DNA of 64,000 bases from Bacteroidales bacterium (lineage in GTDB: Bacteria; Bacteroidota; Bacteroidia; Bacteroidales; Muribaculaceae). The position numbers and the translations under genes are program-made. Below, piece after piece: positions 8,658 through 18,029 of the stretch; position 1 is the stretch's first letter, and the number at the start of each line of letters is the position of its first letter. The stretch lies in NCBI GenBank assembly GCA_015061005.1, contig SUXJ01000006.1, positions 62,001-126,000 of the forward strand. Reading direction: 5' to 3'. Under the pieces are notes generated by a model. The model was given only the letters and a program-made list of their open reading frames with translations. It searched no databases and was not told where the DNA came from.

Positions 8658-9788
8658 TTAGAGACGGCGAGTTATTTCTTCCACTTTGCGAGCCTTCCAT
8701 GAGGCGAAGTCGCCGGCAAGGATATGCTCGCGAGCTTGGCGCACAAGGCTCAAATAAAACGCAAGGTTATGAATCGACGCAATTTGCATGGCAAGAATCT
8801 CTTGCGCAATAAACAGATGACGCAGATAGGCTTTGGAATACATTCGGTCCACTTCCGCCGCACCGTCTTCTTGAATCGGCGAGAAGTCGTTGGCCCACTT
8901 TGCATTGCGCATGTTCATAATGCCGTGGTCGGTGAAAAGCATTCCGTTTCTGCCGTTTCGAGTTGGCATCACGCAGTCCATCATATCGACTCCGCGATCA
9001 ATGGCTTCAAGAATGTTTGCCGGAGTTCCCACTCCCATGAGGTAACGCGGACGGTCGGTCGGCAAAATCTCGTTGACCACTTCAATCATTTCATACATCT
9101 TTTCGGTGGGTTCACCTACGGCAAGTCCGCCTATGGCATTGCCCTCCGCGCCCAATTCCGCCACTTCCATGGCGGCACGACGACGCAACTCGGGGAAGGT
9201 GCAACCTTGCACAATGGGGAAAAACGTCTGCTTATGACCATACGGGCATTCGGTTTCCTGAAAGTGTTTCCAACCTCGCCGCAGCCAACGCATGGTCAGA
9301 TCCAAGCTTTTTGAGGCATAGCGGTAGTCACTGTCACCCGGCGGACATTCATCAAGTGCCATCATTATATCCGAGCCGATGACGCGCTGAATGTCAACCA
9401 CCTTTTCGGGAGTAAACAAATGGCGCGAGCCGTCGATGTGTGAACGAAAATGCGCGCCCTCCTCGGTGAGTTTGCGATTTTCGGCAAGGGAAAACACCTG
9501 AAAACCGCCGCTATCGGTCAAGATGGGGCGATCCCAGCCGTTAAACTTATGAAGTCCGCCGGCAGCACTGAGAGTATCCAAGCCCGGACGCAAATACAGA
9601 TGATATGTGTTGCCCAAAATGATTTGCGCCTTGACTTGCTCGCGCATCTCCGACATGTGTACGGCTTTGATGGCTCCGACAGTGCCCACGGGCATGAAAA
9701 TCGGGGTCTGTATGTCGCCGTGGTCGGTATGTATAACCCCGGCACGTGCCGCAGATGCAGGGGCGGTTGCTTGCAGAGTGAACTCCAT
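8658..9788 (-). CDS. tgt: Queuine tRNA-ribosyltransferase Tgt (zinc-cysteine-free form)
   Basis: Exchanges guanine for a queuine precursor at position 34 of tRNAs with GUN anticodons (His, Asp, Asn, Tyr). Active-site motifs are ILTDSGGFQVFSLA (Asp acid/base), GGLAVGEP for substrate recognition, and DMMDCVMPTRNGRNG with the nucleophilic Asp. The usual CxCxxC zinc motif before YSKAYLRHL is replaced by QEDGAAEVDRM (bases 8841-8878), although the later HNLAFY histidine remains. The ATG at 9788 is chosen, giving 376 residues; the frame stays open back through the tRNA-His gene, but that extension has no homology value. It is preceded by tRNA-His and a terminator. Confidence 0.95.
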   Translation of the reverse strand: MEFTLQATAPASAARAGVIHTDHGDIQTPIFMPVGTVGAIKAVHMSEMREQVKAQIILGNTYHLYLRPGLDTLSAAGGLHKFNGWDRPILTDSGGFQVFSLAENRKLTEEGAHFRSHIDGSRHLFTPEKVVDIQRVIGSDIMMALDECPPGDSDYRYASKSLDLTMRWLRRGWKHFQETECPYGHKQTFFPIVQGCTFPELRRRAAMEVAELGAEGNAIGGLAVGEPTEKMYEMIEVVNEILPTDRPRYLMGVGTPANILEAIDRGVDMMDCVMPTRNGRNGMLFTDHGIMNMRNAKWANDFSPIQEDGAAEVDRMYSKAYLRHLFIAQEILAMQIASIHNLAFYLSLVRQAREHILAGDFASWKARKVEEITRRL

Positions 9789-9801
9789 AGGTTGCTTTAA
9801 C

Positions 9802-9832
9802 AAAAAACCGGAAACCTGTTTGCGGCCTCCGG
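9802..9832 (-). terminator. Terminator between tRNA-His and tgt
   Basis: On the minus strand CCGGA (9832-9828) pairs with TCCGG (9812-9808), the stem extends inward through GGCC and GGTT with G-U pairs, the loop is GCAAACA, and TTTTTT (9807-9802) follows. It ends 14 bases before the tgt start. It can end the tRNA transcript or work as an attenuator for tgt, since no separate tgt promoter is seen. Confidence 0.8.
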
Positions 9833-9847
9833 CGAGTAATGATTTGA

Positions 9848-9925
<78 letters not shown>

Positions 9926-9960
9926 ATCTATGTCAAGCCTTTTCGGGGCTTTTGCGACTG

Positions 9961-9992
9961 CAAAGTTACAACAAAAAATTTTATATTGCAAT
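9961..9992 (-). promoter_or_regulatory. Promoter of tRNA-His
   Basis: ATTG (9992-9989), a 20-base spacer and TAACTTTG (9968-9961) on the minus strand, about 36 bases before the mature tRNA 5' end. The -7 box matches the Bacteroidota consensus exactly; the -33 box has one mismatch to TTTG. Confidence 0.75.
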
Positions 9993-9998
9993 ACTTTG

Positions 9999-10016
9999 CC
10001 GAAAAAACTTTTTCGG
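9999..10016 (-). terminator. Hairpin after the TonB-receptor-like gene
   Basis: A near-perfect inverted repeat CCGAAAAA/TTTTTCGG lies 7 bases beyond the stop of the outer-membrane protein gene. No U-tract follows directly (a run of T appears about 20 bases later), so it may be a weak terminator or an RNA 3'-end stabiliser. Confidence 0.45.
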
Positions 10017-10023
10017 GGAAATT

Positions 10024-13000
10024 TTATTTCAGGGCTTTGGGGGTGAAGGAGAAGCGATAGGAAACGGTGAACATGGCATAGCGCGGCAGAGAGTTCACCC
10101 ACGTTTCGGTGCGCCCTTGAGCATTGATGGAGTAGCTGACGGAGGTGAGCTGACCGAGCAAATCGACCGCAGAGAGTTTAAACGTCAGTGCGCCTTTGAG
10201 AATAGATTTCTGCACCGAAGCGTTCCAGATCCATTCGGTGGTGTTCATCGATGAGTCTGCGTAGCCTCGGCGGAAGCGCGCCGACATTTCCGTTTCGCCC
10301 TCAATTTGCCACGGGAGGAAAAAGCGCACACCGAGTTTGCAATCCGTTTCGGTGGCAGAGATCGTCGAGAAGCCTTCGCGCGGAGAAGTGGCATACTGCC
10401 ATGCCGAGCCTATGCCGAGATAAAAACGAGTGCCGTTGGTCAAGCTATATGACAGGTTCACCCTACCCTGCAAGTTCTCAGTGCGGACCAAACTCTTCAC
10501 CGGAGCCGAAAGCACTGAAACGTAGTCCACGCTGTTTTGATGTTTCGCATAGCCCCAAACGTTCACATTCCAACGCTTATCTTGCCCGAAGGGAAAGTTG
10601 CCGTAGTAATCTGCATAAATCAACCAGTTGCCGTCAACGTTGACAGCAGTACGTGTGGTCACCCCGGTTGTGGGGTTATAGACCGCAGATTGCGCCAGCG
10701 CATTGTCGGTTTTCTCATATACTAAACTAAAATTATTATACGCCTGACTTGTATGACCATAATGATACAGATAAAATCTAACGCTCTTAATCTCAGGCTC
10801 TCGAAACTCAGCACCGGGAATCGGAGGAAGATAAATATCCAGCGGATTGGAGGAACTGGCAAGGGGCGACAAGGTTTGCATGGAGACAAGCGCCGTTGAT
10901 ATTATATAATTCATGCGCATCGACAAAGTCCGCACCTTATTATTTGATCTTAATTGGAATGATGCATACAGATATTTTTGGGCATCATTTCGATTCATAG
11001 AGAAGTGATTGACACCGGCATCTGAGGCGAGATATGGCAAATCATAAGAGAAATGACGGAAGGCTTCAGTGTGCCTATATCCTACACTCACGTAATATGT
11101 GGCGTTAAATGCTGAGTCGCCGGGGGCAAGCACTTCGGTGTTGTACGTAGCGCTTGCACCGACAGAAATGTTATTATCGAGCGAGAGCACATTGAGCGTA
11201 TTCTCTGCATTGATTGATGAAATCGGCATATTCTCCGGAGCAGTCATCGACGGGAGCGGTCTTTCTTCCGGATTGAAACCTTGCCAAAGAGCCTCGCGGC
11301 GCAGCATCTGATCATCAAACGAACGGTCGAGTTCGTATTGCAATCCGGGCGAAATCTTCACGCGATGTGCCAACTTATCGTTCATAAATCGCTTTTCCCA
11401 ATCATAACCCAAGGCGGCATTTACTTCCGTAGAGCGTCGCTCCGACTCAGTCCATTGCCCGATACGCACCGGCTCGACAGCCGGGTCTGCAAGGGTTTGA
11501 AACGCATATGAGCCGGAGGGAGTATTAGAGGTATCGTCGGTAACATTGCCGTCGAGGAAGAAATTGCCGCGAAGCGATTTGGGTGCATACGTTACATTCA
11601 GCGCTCCTTTAAGCTGAAGTCGGTCTATGTGGCTATTATTTGCACTATAACCGGTCGACGTCAGCGAATTTTTCAGATTGACCGACGGCTGAGCCGCTCT
11701 GCCAAACAGATTAAAAAGCGTATCAAGCGCCGCACCGCGATATTCCTCAACAGGATTGCGGTCAAACATGGCTTGATAGGCATAAGTGGTGACGGGGTTG
11801 CGCATCCAATCCACCATAGGTCTGAACCAGATTCTCAAGTTATCACCACGATAGTCAATCTGTGCATTTGCAATAAGATGATTGCGCTGCTCGGTTGTTT
11901 CCATCCGGTTACGCTGATACATATCTCCGGAATCGTAGAAGAGAGTCTTGCCGACGATTTGCTGCGTGGAGATGTCCTCGCGAGAATAGTGCATATCAGC
12001 TTGCAATTCGAGCTTTTGCGATGGTTTATAGAACACGTCGAAGCCGCCCATCGCAAGGTCCATCTCGCCGGAGTTGTTCCAGCCGCCGCTGCCCCAATCT
12101 TTGTTGTATGAAGTGGCTCGCGAGGTGTTTTTGATGTTGTTCACATTGCCGAAAGCACTGAAACGATAGTTTTTACCGAACCCTATGAGGAAAGCCCTGC
12201 CGATATAGCGATGATCAAGTTTTTTATCGCCGCCCTTATGAATGCCGGGGCCATAGCCTCCTTCCACGTTAAAGATAGTGGCCATCGAAAACTCTTTCTT
12301 GACAATGACGTCCATGACGAGATTATCGTCGGTGGGATCATCATCAATGGTGTGTGACTCATGAGTGAGATAATCGTCTTTGGCAGCTTTGTCATACACC
12401 TTGATTTTATCAATCACATAGGAGGGCAAGTTTTTCAATGCAATTTCGGGATCGCCTTGAAAAAAGTCGTTGCCGTCGAGCAGCAGTGATGAAACTTTGC
12501 GCCCGTTGACAGTAATGGAGCCGTCGGATTCAAGTTTTGCACCGGGCAGCTGGCTCACCAGAGCATCTAAGGTGGAACCTTCGGGAAGATTGAACGCCGC
12601 GGAGTCATAGACAATGGTGTCTCCCTTCATCACCATCTTGATGGCTGTGCCCACTATTTCCACCTCTTTAAGTCTCGTTTCGCGCTTCTTCTCCATGTAT
12701 ATATCTCGGAGATACACCACGTCTTGACCTTCCGACGCCACTTTGAAGTCATAGCGCAAGGGTTCGTAACCTTCACGGTTAATGAAGAGAGTGTAGTCGC
12801 CCACCCCACCGCTGACCAACATTCGGAACGCACCCGTCGGGCTGAATTTCAGTTCATCATCGCCCTCAAGCATCTTGAACGAAACGGCAACAGTGTCGTT
12901 GCGGACAATCGACAGATAAATGCTGTCAACCATCTGACGTTGCCACTCGGTTTTGGAGTAATCTTGCTGACGGGCATAGCCACGAAGCAGGAATTGAGTC

Positions 13001-13062
13001 AACTTGGCAGATGCCGAGAGAGAGACACCGAGGAGAATTACGAGGGCGATAATTTTGCGCAT
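10024..13062 (-). CDS. TonB-receptor-like outer-membrane beta-barrel protein
   Basis: A 1012-residue outer-membrane protein. A signal peptide covers residues 1-19 (cut near SASA). A beta-sandwich of the carboxypeptidase-regulatory type follows (about 60-125), then a plug-like domain (about 130-260) containing LPEGSTLDALVSQLPGAKL and VNGRKVSSLLLDGNDFFQGD, and a large barrel ending in an aromatic-rich strand, YAMFTVSYRFSF. This is the pattern of the Bacteroidota family annotated as outer membrane beta-barrel protein/TonB-dependent receptor. It lacks SusC hallmarks and has no SusD neighbour, so a carbohydrate role is not supported. The substrate is unknown. It is a single gene preceded by a weak promoter near 13150. 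Confidence 0.88.
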   Translation of the reverse strand: MRKIIALVILLGVSLSASAKLTQFLLRGYARQQDYSKTEWQRQMVDSIYLSIVRNDTVAVSFKMLEGDDELKFSPTGAFRMLVSGGVGDYTLFINREGYEPLRYDFKVASEGQDVVYLRDIYMEKKRETRLKEVEIVGTAIKMVMKGDTIVYDSAAFNLPEGSTLDALVSQLPGAKLESDGSITVNGRKVSSLLLDGNDFFQGDPEIALKNLPSYVIDKIKVYDKAAKDDYLTHESHTIDDDPTDDNLVMDVIVKKEFSMATIFNVEGGYGPGIHKGGDKKLDHRYIGRAFLIGFGKNYRFSAFGNVNNIKNTSRATSYNKDWGSGGWNNSGEMDLAMGGFDVFYKPSQKLELQADMHYSREDISTQQIVGKTLFYDSGDMYQRNRMETTEQRNHLIANAQIDYRGDNLRIWFRPMVDWMRNPVTTYAYQAMFDRNPVEEYRGAALDTLFNLFGRAAQPSVNLKNSLTSTGYSANNSHIDRLQLKGALNVTYAPKSLRGNFFLDGNVTDDTSNTPSGSYAFQTLADPAVEPVRIGQWTESERRSTEVNAALGYDWEKRFMNDKLAHRVKISPGLQYELDRSFDDQMLRREALWQGFNPEERPLPSMTAPENMPISSINAENTLNVLSLDNNISVGASATYNTEVLAPGDSAFNATYYVSVGYRHTEAFRHFSYDLPYLASDAGVNHFSMNRNDAQKYLYASFQLRSNNKVRTLSMRMNYIISTALVSMQTLSPLASSSNPLDIYLPPIPGAEFREPEIKSVRFYLYHYGHTSQAYNNFSLVYEKTDNALAQSAVYNPTTGVTTRTAVNVDGNWLIYADYYGNFPFGQDKRWNVNVWGYAKHQNSVDYVSVLSAPVKSLVRTENLQGRVNLSYSLTNGTRFYLGIGSAWQYATSPREGFSTISATETDCKLGVRFFLPWQIEGETEMSARFRRGYADSSMNTTEWIWNASVQKSILKGALTFKLSAVDLLGQLTSVSYSINAQGRTETWVNSLPRYAMFTVSYRFSFTPKALK

Positions 13063-13274
13063 AATGAGTTATGTGATAATGTTTACTAACAGTTTATAGA
13101 CGCATCGAACTGCGGGAATGTGACACAATCAATGCCGTTTTTTTCACTGCAAAATTAAAAATTATTCGCACATAACGTCGTAGATTTTTCCACGAATTTA
13201 TAGGGGGGGGTAAGCAACTGATATTCAACCGTTTACGCGTTACAAAGTCGTTACACCATGAAACGCAACAAATC
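13063..13274. other. Intergenic region with poly-G tract and weak promoter
   Basis: The 212 bases between the M23 peptidase stop and the receptor-like gene hold a run of eight G on the plus strand (13203-13210) and, on the minus strand, a -7-like TAATTTTG at 13157-13150 without a clear TTTG box at the expected -33 position. No open reading frame of interest is present. Confidence 0.5.
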
Positions 13275-14570
13275 CTATAAGGCTTCCAACCGTCGCATCA
13301 AGGAGTCGCACACTGACTGAAAAGCCTCCCGATTGGCTTCGCCGATAGGTTTTTTCGGTTGAGACTTGATGGTTAGCGGATTAACGGGCTTGCCATTTTC
13401 ATACACCCTGAAATCAAGATGCGGTCCGGTCGACAGCCCCGTGGAGCCGACATAACCGATTACTTCCTTTTGAGCCACTTGGTCGCCTACTTGCAATCCC
13501 TTGGCAAATCGCGACAGGTGCATATAAGTAGTGGTGTAGGTGCTGTTATGGCGTATCTTCACGTAGTTTCCGCCACCATTGGCTTGATAACCCTTGGCAA
13601 TGACTTTTCCGCTACCGATAGCATAGACCGGAGTACCGGTCGGGGCAGCATAGTCCACACCGTGATGAGAGCGATAACGTTTCAACACCGGGTGATAACG
13701 ACTATTGCTGAAGCGCGACGATATGCGATAAAAATCCAAAGGAGCTTTCAAGAATGCGCCTTCCAAACTGTTGCCGTGCTCGTTATAATAGAGTTCCTCA
13801 TCGTCTTGAACGAATGGTATGGCGTAATACGTGCTGTCTGACGCACAAAACGATGCTGCCAAAACCTTGAAATTGCCAAGCGCGGTGTCCTCAACATATT
13901 CTTGCTCATAAATCAACCGGAACTCATCTCCTTCTTGAATACTGAAGAAGTCAATTGTCCACCCGAAAATATGGGAGAGCGTCACAGCCAATTGGGGAGA
14001 AGCATCGTTAGCCACCATAGCGTTCCAAAGCGATGACTCAACAACGCCCTTACAAGTGCGCTGCTGCCATGACGACGGACGTTGACCGCGAGTCACACTG
14101 TCGTTGACCAAGTCAAAAACGGCATATTCCTTTGCGCTGATTTCATACACGAAATAGCGCGGAGTCGCAGTGCTGTCGTTGTCGCTCAGCAAGGCTATAG
14201 GCTGACCGGCTTGCACCTTCCGAACATCGAAGACCGAGTCCGGACACTGTGTGAGAGCATATACCTTCTGCGGCGAGAGCCCATAGCCCATCAGTATTTC
14301 TGCAAGAGTCTGACGAGGCTGAACAGTGTCGTTGGCCACATGGAATCGATTTATTGGCAGCCCGTACTTATAGACAGTATCGCAAACTGCCACCGTGTCG
14401 GTCGCCGCAATCGCATTCTCGGGCTGAGTTGAGTGCATGGCGTTCCCACACCGTTTCATCACCATAAAAATCACTGCAGCGAGCAGCACAGCACCCACAA
14501 CGGCAACAATGATCTGCTTGCGCTTGCCTCCGGGACGTCGATAGTAATTCTTGCGATACATGTGTTTCAT
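13275..14570 (-). CDS. M23 family peptidase (LytM domain), membrane-anchored
   Basis: About 431 residues. A basic N-terminus (MKHMYRKNYYRRPGGKRKQ) is followed by one membrane helix, an OapA/LysM-like region around TVQPRQTLAEILMGYGLSPQKVYAL, and a C-terminal LytM domain. The zinc motif HHGVDYAAPTGTPVYA and the histidine in TTYMHLSRF are present, but the usual HxH is HLD (His384, Asp386) in TGPHLDFRVYENG. Such proteins cut peptidoglycan cross-links or regulate amidases. The ATG at 14570 is preferred over one 11 codons upstream because of the basic start. It lies downstream of the ribosomal cluster terminator, so it is an independent unit. Confidence 0.9.
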   Translation of the reverse strand: MKHMYRKNYYRRPGGKRKQIIVAVVGAVLLAAVIFMVMKRCGNAMHSTQPENAIAATDTVAVCDTVYKYGLPINRFHVANDTVQPRQTLAEILMGYGLSPQKVYALTQCPDSVFDVRKVQAGQPIALLSDNDSTATPRYFVYEISAKEYAVFDLVNDSVTRGQRPSSWQQRTCKGVVESSLWNAMVANDASPQLAVTLSHIFGWTIDFFSIQEGDEFRLIYEQEYVEDTALGNFKVLAASFCASDSTYYAIPFVQDDEELYYNEHGNSLEGAFLKAPLDFYRISSRFSNSRYHPVLKRYRSHHGVDYAAPTGTPVYAIGSGKVIAKGYQANGGGNYVKIRHNSTYTTTYMHLSRFAKGLQVGDQVAQKEVIGYVGSTGLSTGPHLDFRVYENGKPVNPLTIKSQPKKPIGEANREAFQSVCDSLMRRLEAL

Positions 14571-14643
14571 TATCTTTCGTTTTCTTATATATTCACCAAG
14601 CATCTGTGTTTTATCAATGCTCGGGAATTAACTAATTGTTCTG

Positions 14644-14678
14644 TAAAACCAAAGGACCGCTCATTCCGGGCAGTCCTT
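14644..14678 (-). terminator. Terminator of the ribosomal protein cluster
   Basis: On the minus strand AAGGACTGC (14678-14670) pairs with GCGGTCCTT (14660-14652), 9 bp with one G-U pair, and is followed by TGGTTTT. It begins about 30 bases after the rplQ stop and closes the long rpsL-rplQ series. Confidence 0.75.
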
Positions 14679-14707
14679 CGGTATGTAATTTCAAGAATGG
14701 TTGCAGA

Positions 14708-15220
14708 TTATTCTGCTGCGGGAGCTTCCTCGGCTGCAGTTTCTTCAGCTGCGGGAGCAGCAACGGGAGCAGCTTCGGCTGCTGCAGTTGCGCTCTTTTT
14801 GCGAGAGCGACGAGTGCGTGATTTCTTCGCACCTTCATTCTTCTTAGCTTCCAAAAGAGCTTCGTTGTAGTCAACGAGTTCGATGAAACACATTTCAGCG
14901 TTGTCGCCGAGACGGTTACCGGTCTTAAGGATGCGAGTGTAGCCACCGGGACGGTCAGCAATCTTCTCAGCGATGTTGCGGAAGAGTTCGCTTACGGCAT
15001 ACTTGTTTTGCAGATAAGAGAAGACGAGGCGACGATTAGCCATAGTGTCTTCCTTAGCGCGGTTAATCAGGGGCTCGGCATACATGCGCAGGGCTTTGGC
15101 CTTTGCCAAAGTTGTGGTGATGCGCTTGTGCATGATGAGCGAGATGGTCATGTTAGCCAGAAGGGCATCGCGATGTCCTTTTTTACGGCCGAGATGGTTG
15201 AATTTTTTATTGTGTCTCAT
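14708..15220 (-). CDS. rplQ: 50S ribosomal protein L17 with Ala/Glu-rich tail
   Basis: The first 120 or so residues are a standard L17 ([20 protein letters not shown], then [17 protein letters not shown]), which sits near the peptide exit tunnel of the large subunit. A basic linker ([13 protein letters not shown]) and a low-complexity Ala/Glu/Pro tail of about 30 residues bring it to 170 residues, longer than the 120-130 of most bacteria; similar tails are frequent in Bacteroidota. It is the last gene of the cluster, 8 bases after rpoA, and a terminator follows. Confidence 0.97.
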   Translation of the reverse strand: MRHNKKFNHLGRKKGHRDALLANMTISLIMHKRITTTLAKAKALRMYAEPLINRAKEDTMANRRLVFSYLQNKYAVSELFRNIAEKIADRPGGYTRILKTGNRLGDNAEMCFIELVDYNEALLEAKKNEGAKKSRTRRSRKKSATAAAEAAPVAAPAAEETAAEEAPAAE

Positions 15221-15228
15221 CTTGGGAT

Positions 15229-16221
15229 TTACTCTTTATCTAATTTATACTTGGCAATGTCCATGCCGAAAGAGAGGTTCAGGTTAACCAAAAGTTGGTC
15301 AAGTTCGGTGAGCGACTTCTTACCGAAGTTACGGAACTTCAACAAGTCGTTCTTATTGTACTTAACGAGGTCACCGAGGGTTTCTACTTCAGCAGACTTG
15401 AGGCAATTGAGCGCGCGGACGCTGAGCTCCATGTCAACGAGTTTTGACTTCAGGAGTTGACGCATCTTGAGCACTTCTTCATCGAACTCTTCATTTTCGG
15501 TTTCTTCCGGGGCTTCAAGAGTGATGCGCTCGTCGCTGAAAAGCATGAAGTGCTGAATCAGGATCTTGGCAGCCTCTTTGAGGGCTACTTGAGGAAGGAT
15601 TGAACCGTTGGTAGAGATTTCAATGATGAGTTTCTCGTAGTCGGTCTTTTGGTCTACGCGGAAGTTCTCCACTGTGTACTTCACGTTCTTAATGGGAGTG
15701 TAGATGGAGTCGATGGCGATGATGGTCACGTCTTCTTGCGAAATAACCTGTTCGTCAGCGGGAGTCCATCCGCGACCCTTATTAATGGTGAAGTCCAAAG
15801 TGAATGAGGCGGAGGGATCGAGTTGGCAAATAACCAAATCAGGGTTGAGCACTATGAAGCCGTTGAGAGCTTTGCCAAGCTGACCGGCGGTGAGCACTTC
15901 CTGACCGGAAACGGTGATGGAAGCCTTTTCTTCGTCGGTGTCTTCAACAATCTGCTTGAGGTCTACTTTCTTCAGGTTAAGAATGATGTTTGTAACGTCT
16001 TCCTTAACTCCGGGAATAGTATCGAACTCATGCTTCACTCCATTGATGCGAATCGAAGAGATTGCATAGCCTTCGAGCGAAGAGAGCAGAATGCGACGCA
16101 GGGCGTTGCCGATAGTAATTCCATAGCCGGGCTCCAATGGCTTGAACTCGAACTTGCCGAATGTGTTGTCGGCTTCGAGCATGACAACTTTGTCGGGTTT
16201 TTGAAATGATAAGATAGCCAT
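15229..16221 (-). CDS. rpoA: RNA polymerase alpha subunit
   Basis: A 330-residue alpha subunit that dimerises to nucleate RNA polymerase assembly. The N-terminal domain has [20 protein letters not shown] and the assembly motif [19 protein letters not shown]; the C-terminal helix-hairpin-helix domain that contacts upstream DNA and activators has [20 protein letters not shown] and [12 protein letters not shown]. It lies 23 bases after rpsD and 8 bases before rplQ, the classical alpha-operon position. Confidence 0.98.
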   Translation of the reverse strand: MAILSFQKPDKVVMLEADNTFGKFEFKPLEPGYGITIGNALRRILLSSLEGYAISSIRINGVKHEFDTIPGVKEDVTNIILNLKKVDLKQIVEDTDEEKASITVSGQEVLTAGQLGKALNGFIVLNPDLVICQLDPSASFTLDFTINKGRGWTPADEQVISQEDVTIIAIDSIYTPIKNVKYTVENFRVDQKTDYEKLIIEISTNGSILPQVALKEAAKILIQHFMLFSDERITLEAPEETENEEFDEEVLKMRQLLKSKLVDMELSVRALNCLKSAEVETLGDLVKYNKNDLLKFRNFGKKSLTELDQLLVNLNLSFGMDIAKYKLDKE

Positions 16222-16244
16222 GGGCTTATTACTTGGTTATAGGA

Positions 16245-16850
16245 TTACTTAGAATAGAGCTCGACGATGAGCTGTTCTTTAATGTTTTCGGGAATGTCTT
16301 CGCGTGCAGGGATGTGAAGGAACTTGCCGCTCTTGCTTGCTTCGTCCCATTCAATCCAGGGATATTTGGCGTGGTTGAATCCTGCGAGGTTGTCAACGAT
16401 AACTTCGAGCGACTTGCTGCGTTCGCGCACACCGATTACTGTGCCGGGTTCAACATGGTAAGAGGGAATGTTGACAACGGCGCCGTTCACTACGATGTGA
16501 CGGTGAAGAACGAGCTGACGTGCAGCAGCACGAGTGGGAGCGATGCCAAGACGATAAACAACGTTATCAAGACGGCATTCGAGGAGTTGGAGAAGTACTT
16601 CACCGGTAATGCCTTTGGTGCGTTCTGCCTTTGCGAAGAGATTGCGGAACTGACGTTCGAGCACGCCGTAAGTATATTTAGCTTTTTGCTTTTCACGAAG
16701 CTGAGTGCCGTATTCAGAAGTTTTGCGACGACGATTTTGGCCGTGCTGACCCGGAGGGAAGTTTCTTCTTTCAAGCACTTTGTCGGGACCATAGATAGGT
16801 TCACCGAATTTGCGGGCGATTTTGGTCTTAGGACCTGTATATCTTGCCAT
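16245..16850 (-). CDS. rpsD: 30S ribosomal protein S4
   Basis: 201 residues, beginning [20 protein letters not shown]. The S4 RNA-binding domain (about residues 95-160) contains [21 protein letters not shown] and [12 protein letters not shown]4 initiates 16S rRNA 5'-domain folding and in several phyla represses its own operon by binding mRNA. The N-terminus has no zinc-binding cysteines. The gene is preceded by an exceptional 346-base spacer with inverted repeats, a plausible S4 autoregulatory site. Confidence 0.97.
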   Translation of the reverse strand: MARYTGPKTKIARKFGEPIYGPDKVLERRNFPPGQHGQNRRRKTSEYGTQLREKQKAKYTYGVLERQFRNLFAKAERTKGITGEVLLQLLECRLDNVVYRLGIAPTRAAARQLVLHRHIVVNGAVVNIPSYHVEPGTVIGVRERSKSLEVIVDNLAGFNHAKYPWIEWDEASKSGKFLHIPAREDIPENIKEQLIVELYSK

Positions 16851-17196
16851 TTGGGTTGTTTTTGAAGTAAAGTTAAATTTATTGATATTTATGCGATTCC
16901 GGAGTTGAAAGGCTGCGAGAATAGACCGGAGAGGTAAAAACGTCGCCGCGATGCCTTTGGCTTGTTGCCAAGGAGCGGTGGGAGCCGGTAGGAAGCGTGA
17001 CAGCCGCGACCATTGAGAGGGAAAGTGTGGTTATCATCTGATAATGGTCATAATATTTAATTCGCGCAACCTGGTGGCCCTCTTTGGGCAGTTGTTGGTG
17101 TCTGTTTTTCCTATCTCCGAGCCTAATGACTCGTTGATGCAATTCTCCTCCGAGAATCTTTAAGAAAGGGTTGGATTTCCTAAGCGCACTGACGCA
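16851..17196 (-). ncRNA. Structured rpsK-rpsD spacer, candidate S4 leader
   Basis: 346 bases separate rpsK from rpsD inside an operon whose other gaps are mostly under 60. Inverted repeats seen: CAAC (17070-17067 on plus) with GTTG (17094-17091) enclosing GCCC/GGGC (17080-17077, 17089-17086); GACCAT (17008-17013) with ATGGTC (17044-17049); TTATC/GATAA (17031-17035, 17040-17044); and GGC/GCC with flanking CCTT/AAGG around 16954-16973. An 87-codon minus-strand frame (16879-17142) shows no recognisable protein features. I recall a published structured-RNA candidate for an S4 leader in Bacteroidia, but could not compare it. RNA structure is visible; the regulatory role is inferred. Confidence 0.5.
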
Positions 17197-17586
17197 TTAT
17201 ACGCGACGACGCTTGGGAGGACGGCAACCGTTGTGGGGCAGCGGAGTAACGTCGAGAATTTCTGTTACTTCAATGCCTGCACCGTGAACGGTACGAATAG
17301 CGGATTCACGACCATTGCCGGGACCCTTAACGTAAGCTTTAACTTTGCGAAGGCCCAGATCATACGCGATCTTGGCGCAATCCTGTGCTGCCATCTGAGC
17401 AGCGTAGGGGGTGTTCTTCTTTGAACCACGGAAGCCCATCTTGCCGGCGGAAGACCAAGATATTACCTGACCTTCAGCGTTTGCGAGGCATACGATAACG
17501 TTGTTAAATGAGCTATGAACGTGGAGTTGGCCTTCTGCACCAACTTTCACGTTGCGCTTTTTAGCTGCGACTGCTTTCTTTGCCAT
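17197..17586 (-). CDS. rpsK: 30S ribosomal protein S11
   Basis: 129 residues with the S11 core [36 protein letters not shown] and the C-terminal [20 protein letters not shown] followed by PPKRRRV. S11 forms part of the platform and mRNA exit region of the small subunit. It follows rpsM by 14 bases and is followed by the long structured spacer before rpsD. Confidence 0.98.
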   Translation of the reverse strand: MAKKAVAAKKRNVKVGAEGQLHVHSSFNNVIVCLANAEGQVISWSSAGKMGFRGSKKNTPYAAQMAAQDCAKIAYDLGLRKVKAYVKGPGNGRESAIRTVHGAGIEVTEILDVTPLPHNGCRPPKRRRV

Positions 17587-17600
17587 ATGGATTACTTTAT

Positions 17601-17981
17601 TTACTTAGTAGCTTTTTTCTTGTTAGCAACGGTCTTCTTACGACCCTTGCGAGTACGTGCATTGTTCTTGGTGCTCTGTCCGCGGACGGGGAGGCCGATA
17701 CGATGGCGAATGCCGCGATAGCAACCAATATCCATCAGTCGCTTAATGTTGAGCTGAATTTCAGAGCGGAGGTCACCTTCCACTTTGTATTCGCTTTGGA
17801 TCACTTCACGAACCTTGGCTGCTTGGTCGTCGGTCCAATCTTGTACTTTGATGTCGCAGTCCACTCCTGCCTTTTCGAGGATGGACTTTGCAGAGCTACG
17901 GCCGATACCGTAGATGTAGGTCAAGGATATTTCACCTCTTTTGTTTTGGGGGAGGTCAACTCCCACGATTCTTACTGCCAT
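17601..17981 (-). CDS. rpsM: 30S ribosomal protein S13
   Basis: 126 residues; the start [20 protein letters not shown] and the helix-turn motifs [19 protein letters not shown] and the C-terminal [20 protein letters not shown] are typical of S13. The protein sits in the head of the 30S subunit and contacts the 50S subunit and P-site tRNA through its basic tail. It lies 48 bases after rpmJ and 14 before rpsK. Confidence 0.98.
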   Translation of the reverse strand: MAVRIVGVDLPQNKRGEISLTYIYGIGRSSAKSILEKAGVDCDIKVQDWTDDQAAKVREVIQSEYKVEGDLRSEIQLNIKRLMDIGCYRGIRHRIGLPVRGQSTKNNARTRKGRKKTVANKKKATK

Positions 17982-18029
17982 AGAGTTTTATGTTAATCAG
18001 AAAATTTTTGCAAAGGTACGAAAAATTTT

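Noticed and set aside
16879-17142. An 87-codon minus-strand frame in the rpsK-rpsD gap
   Set aside because: Composition is unlike a protein of this genome and the region is dominated by inverted repeats; RNA function is more likely.
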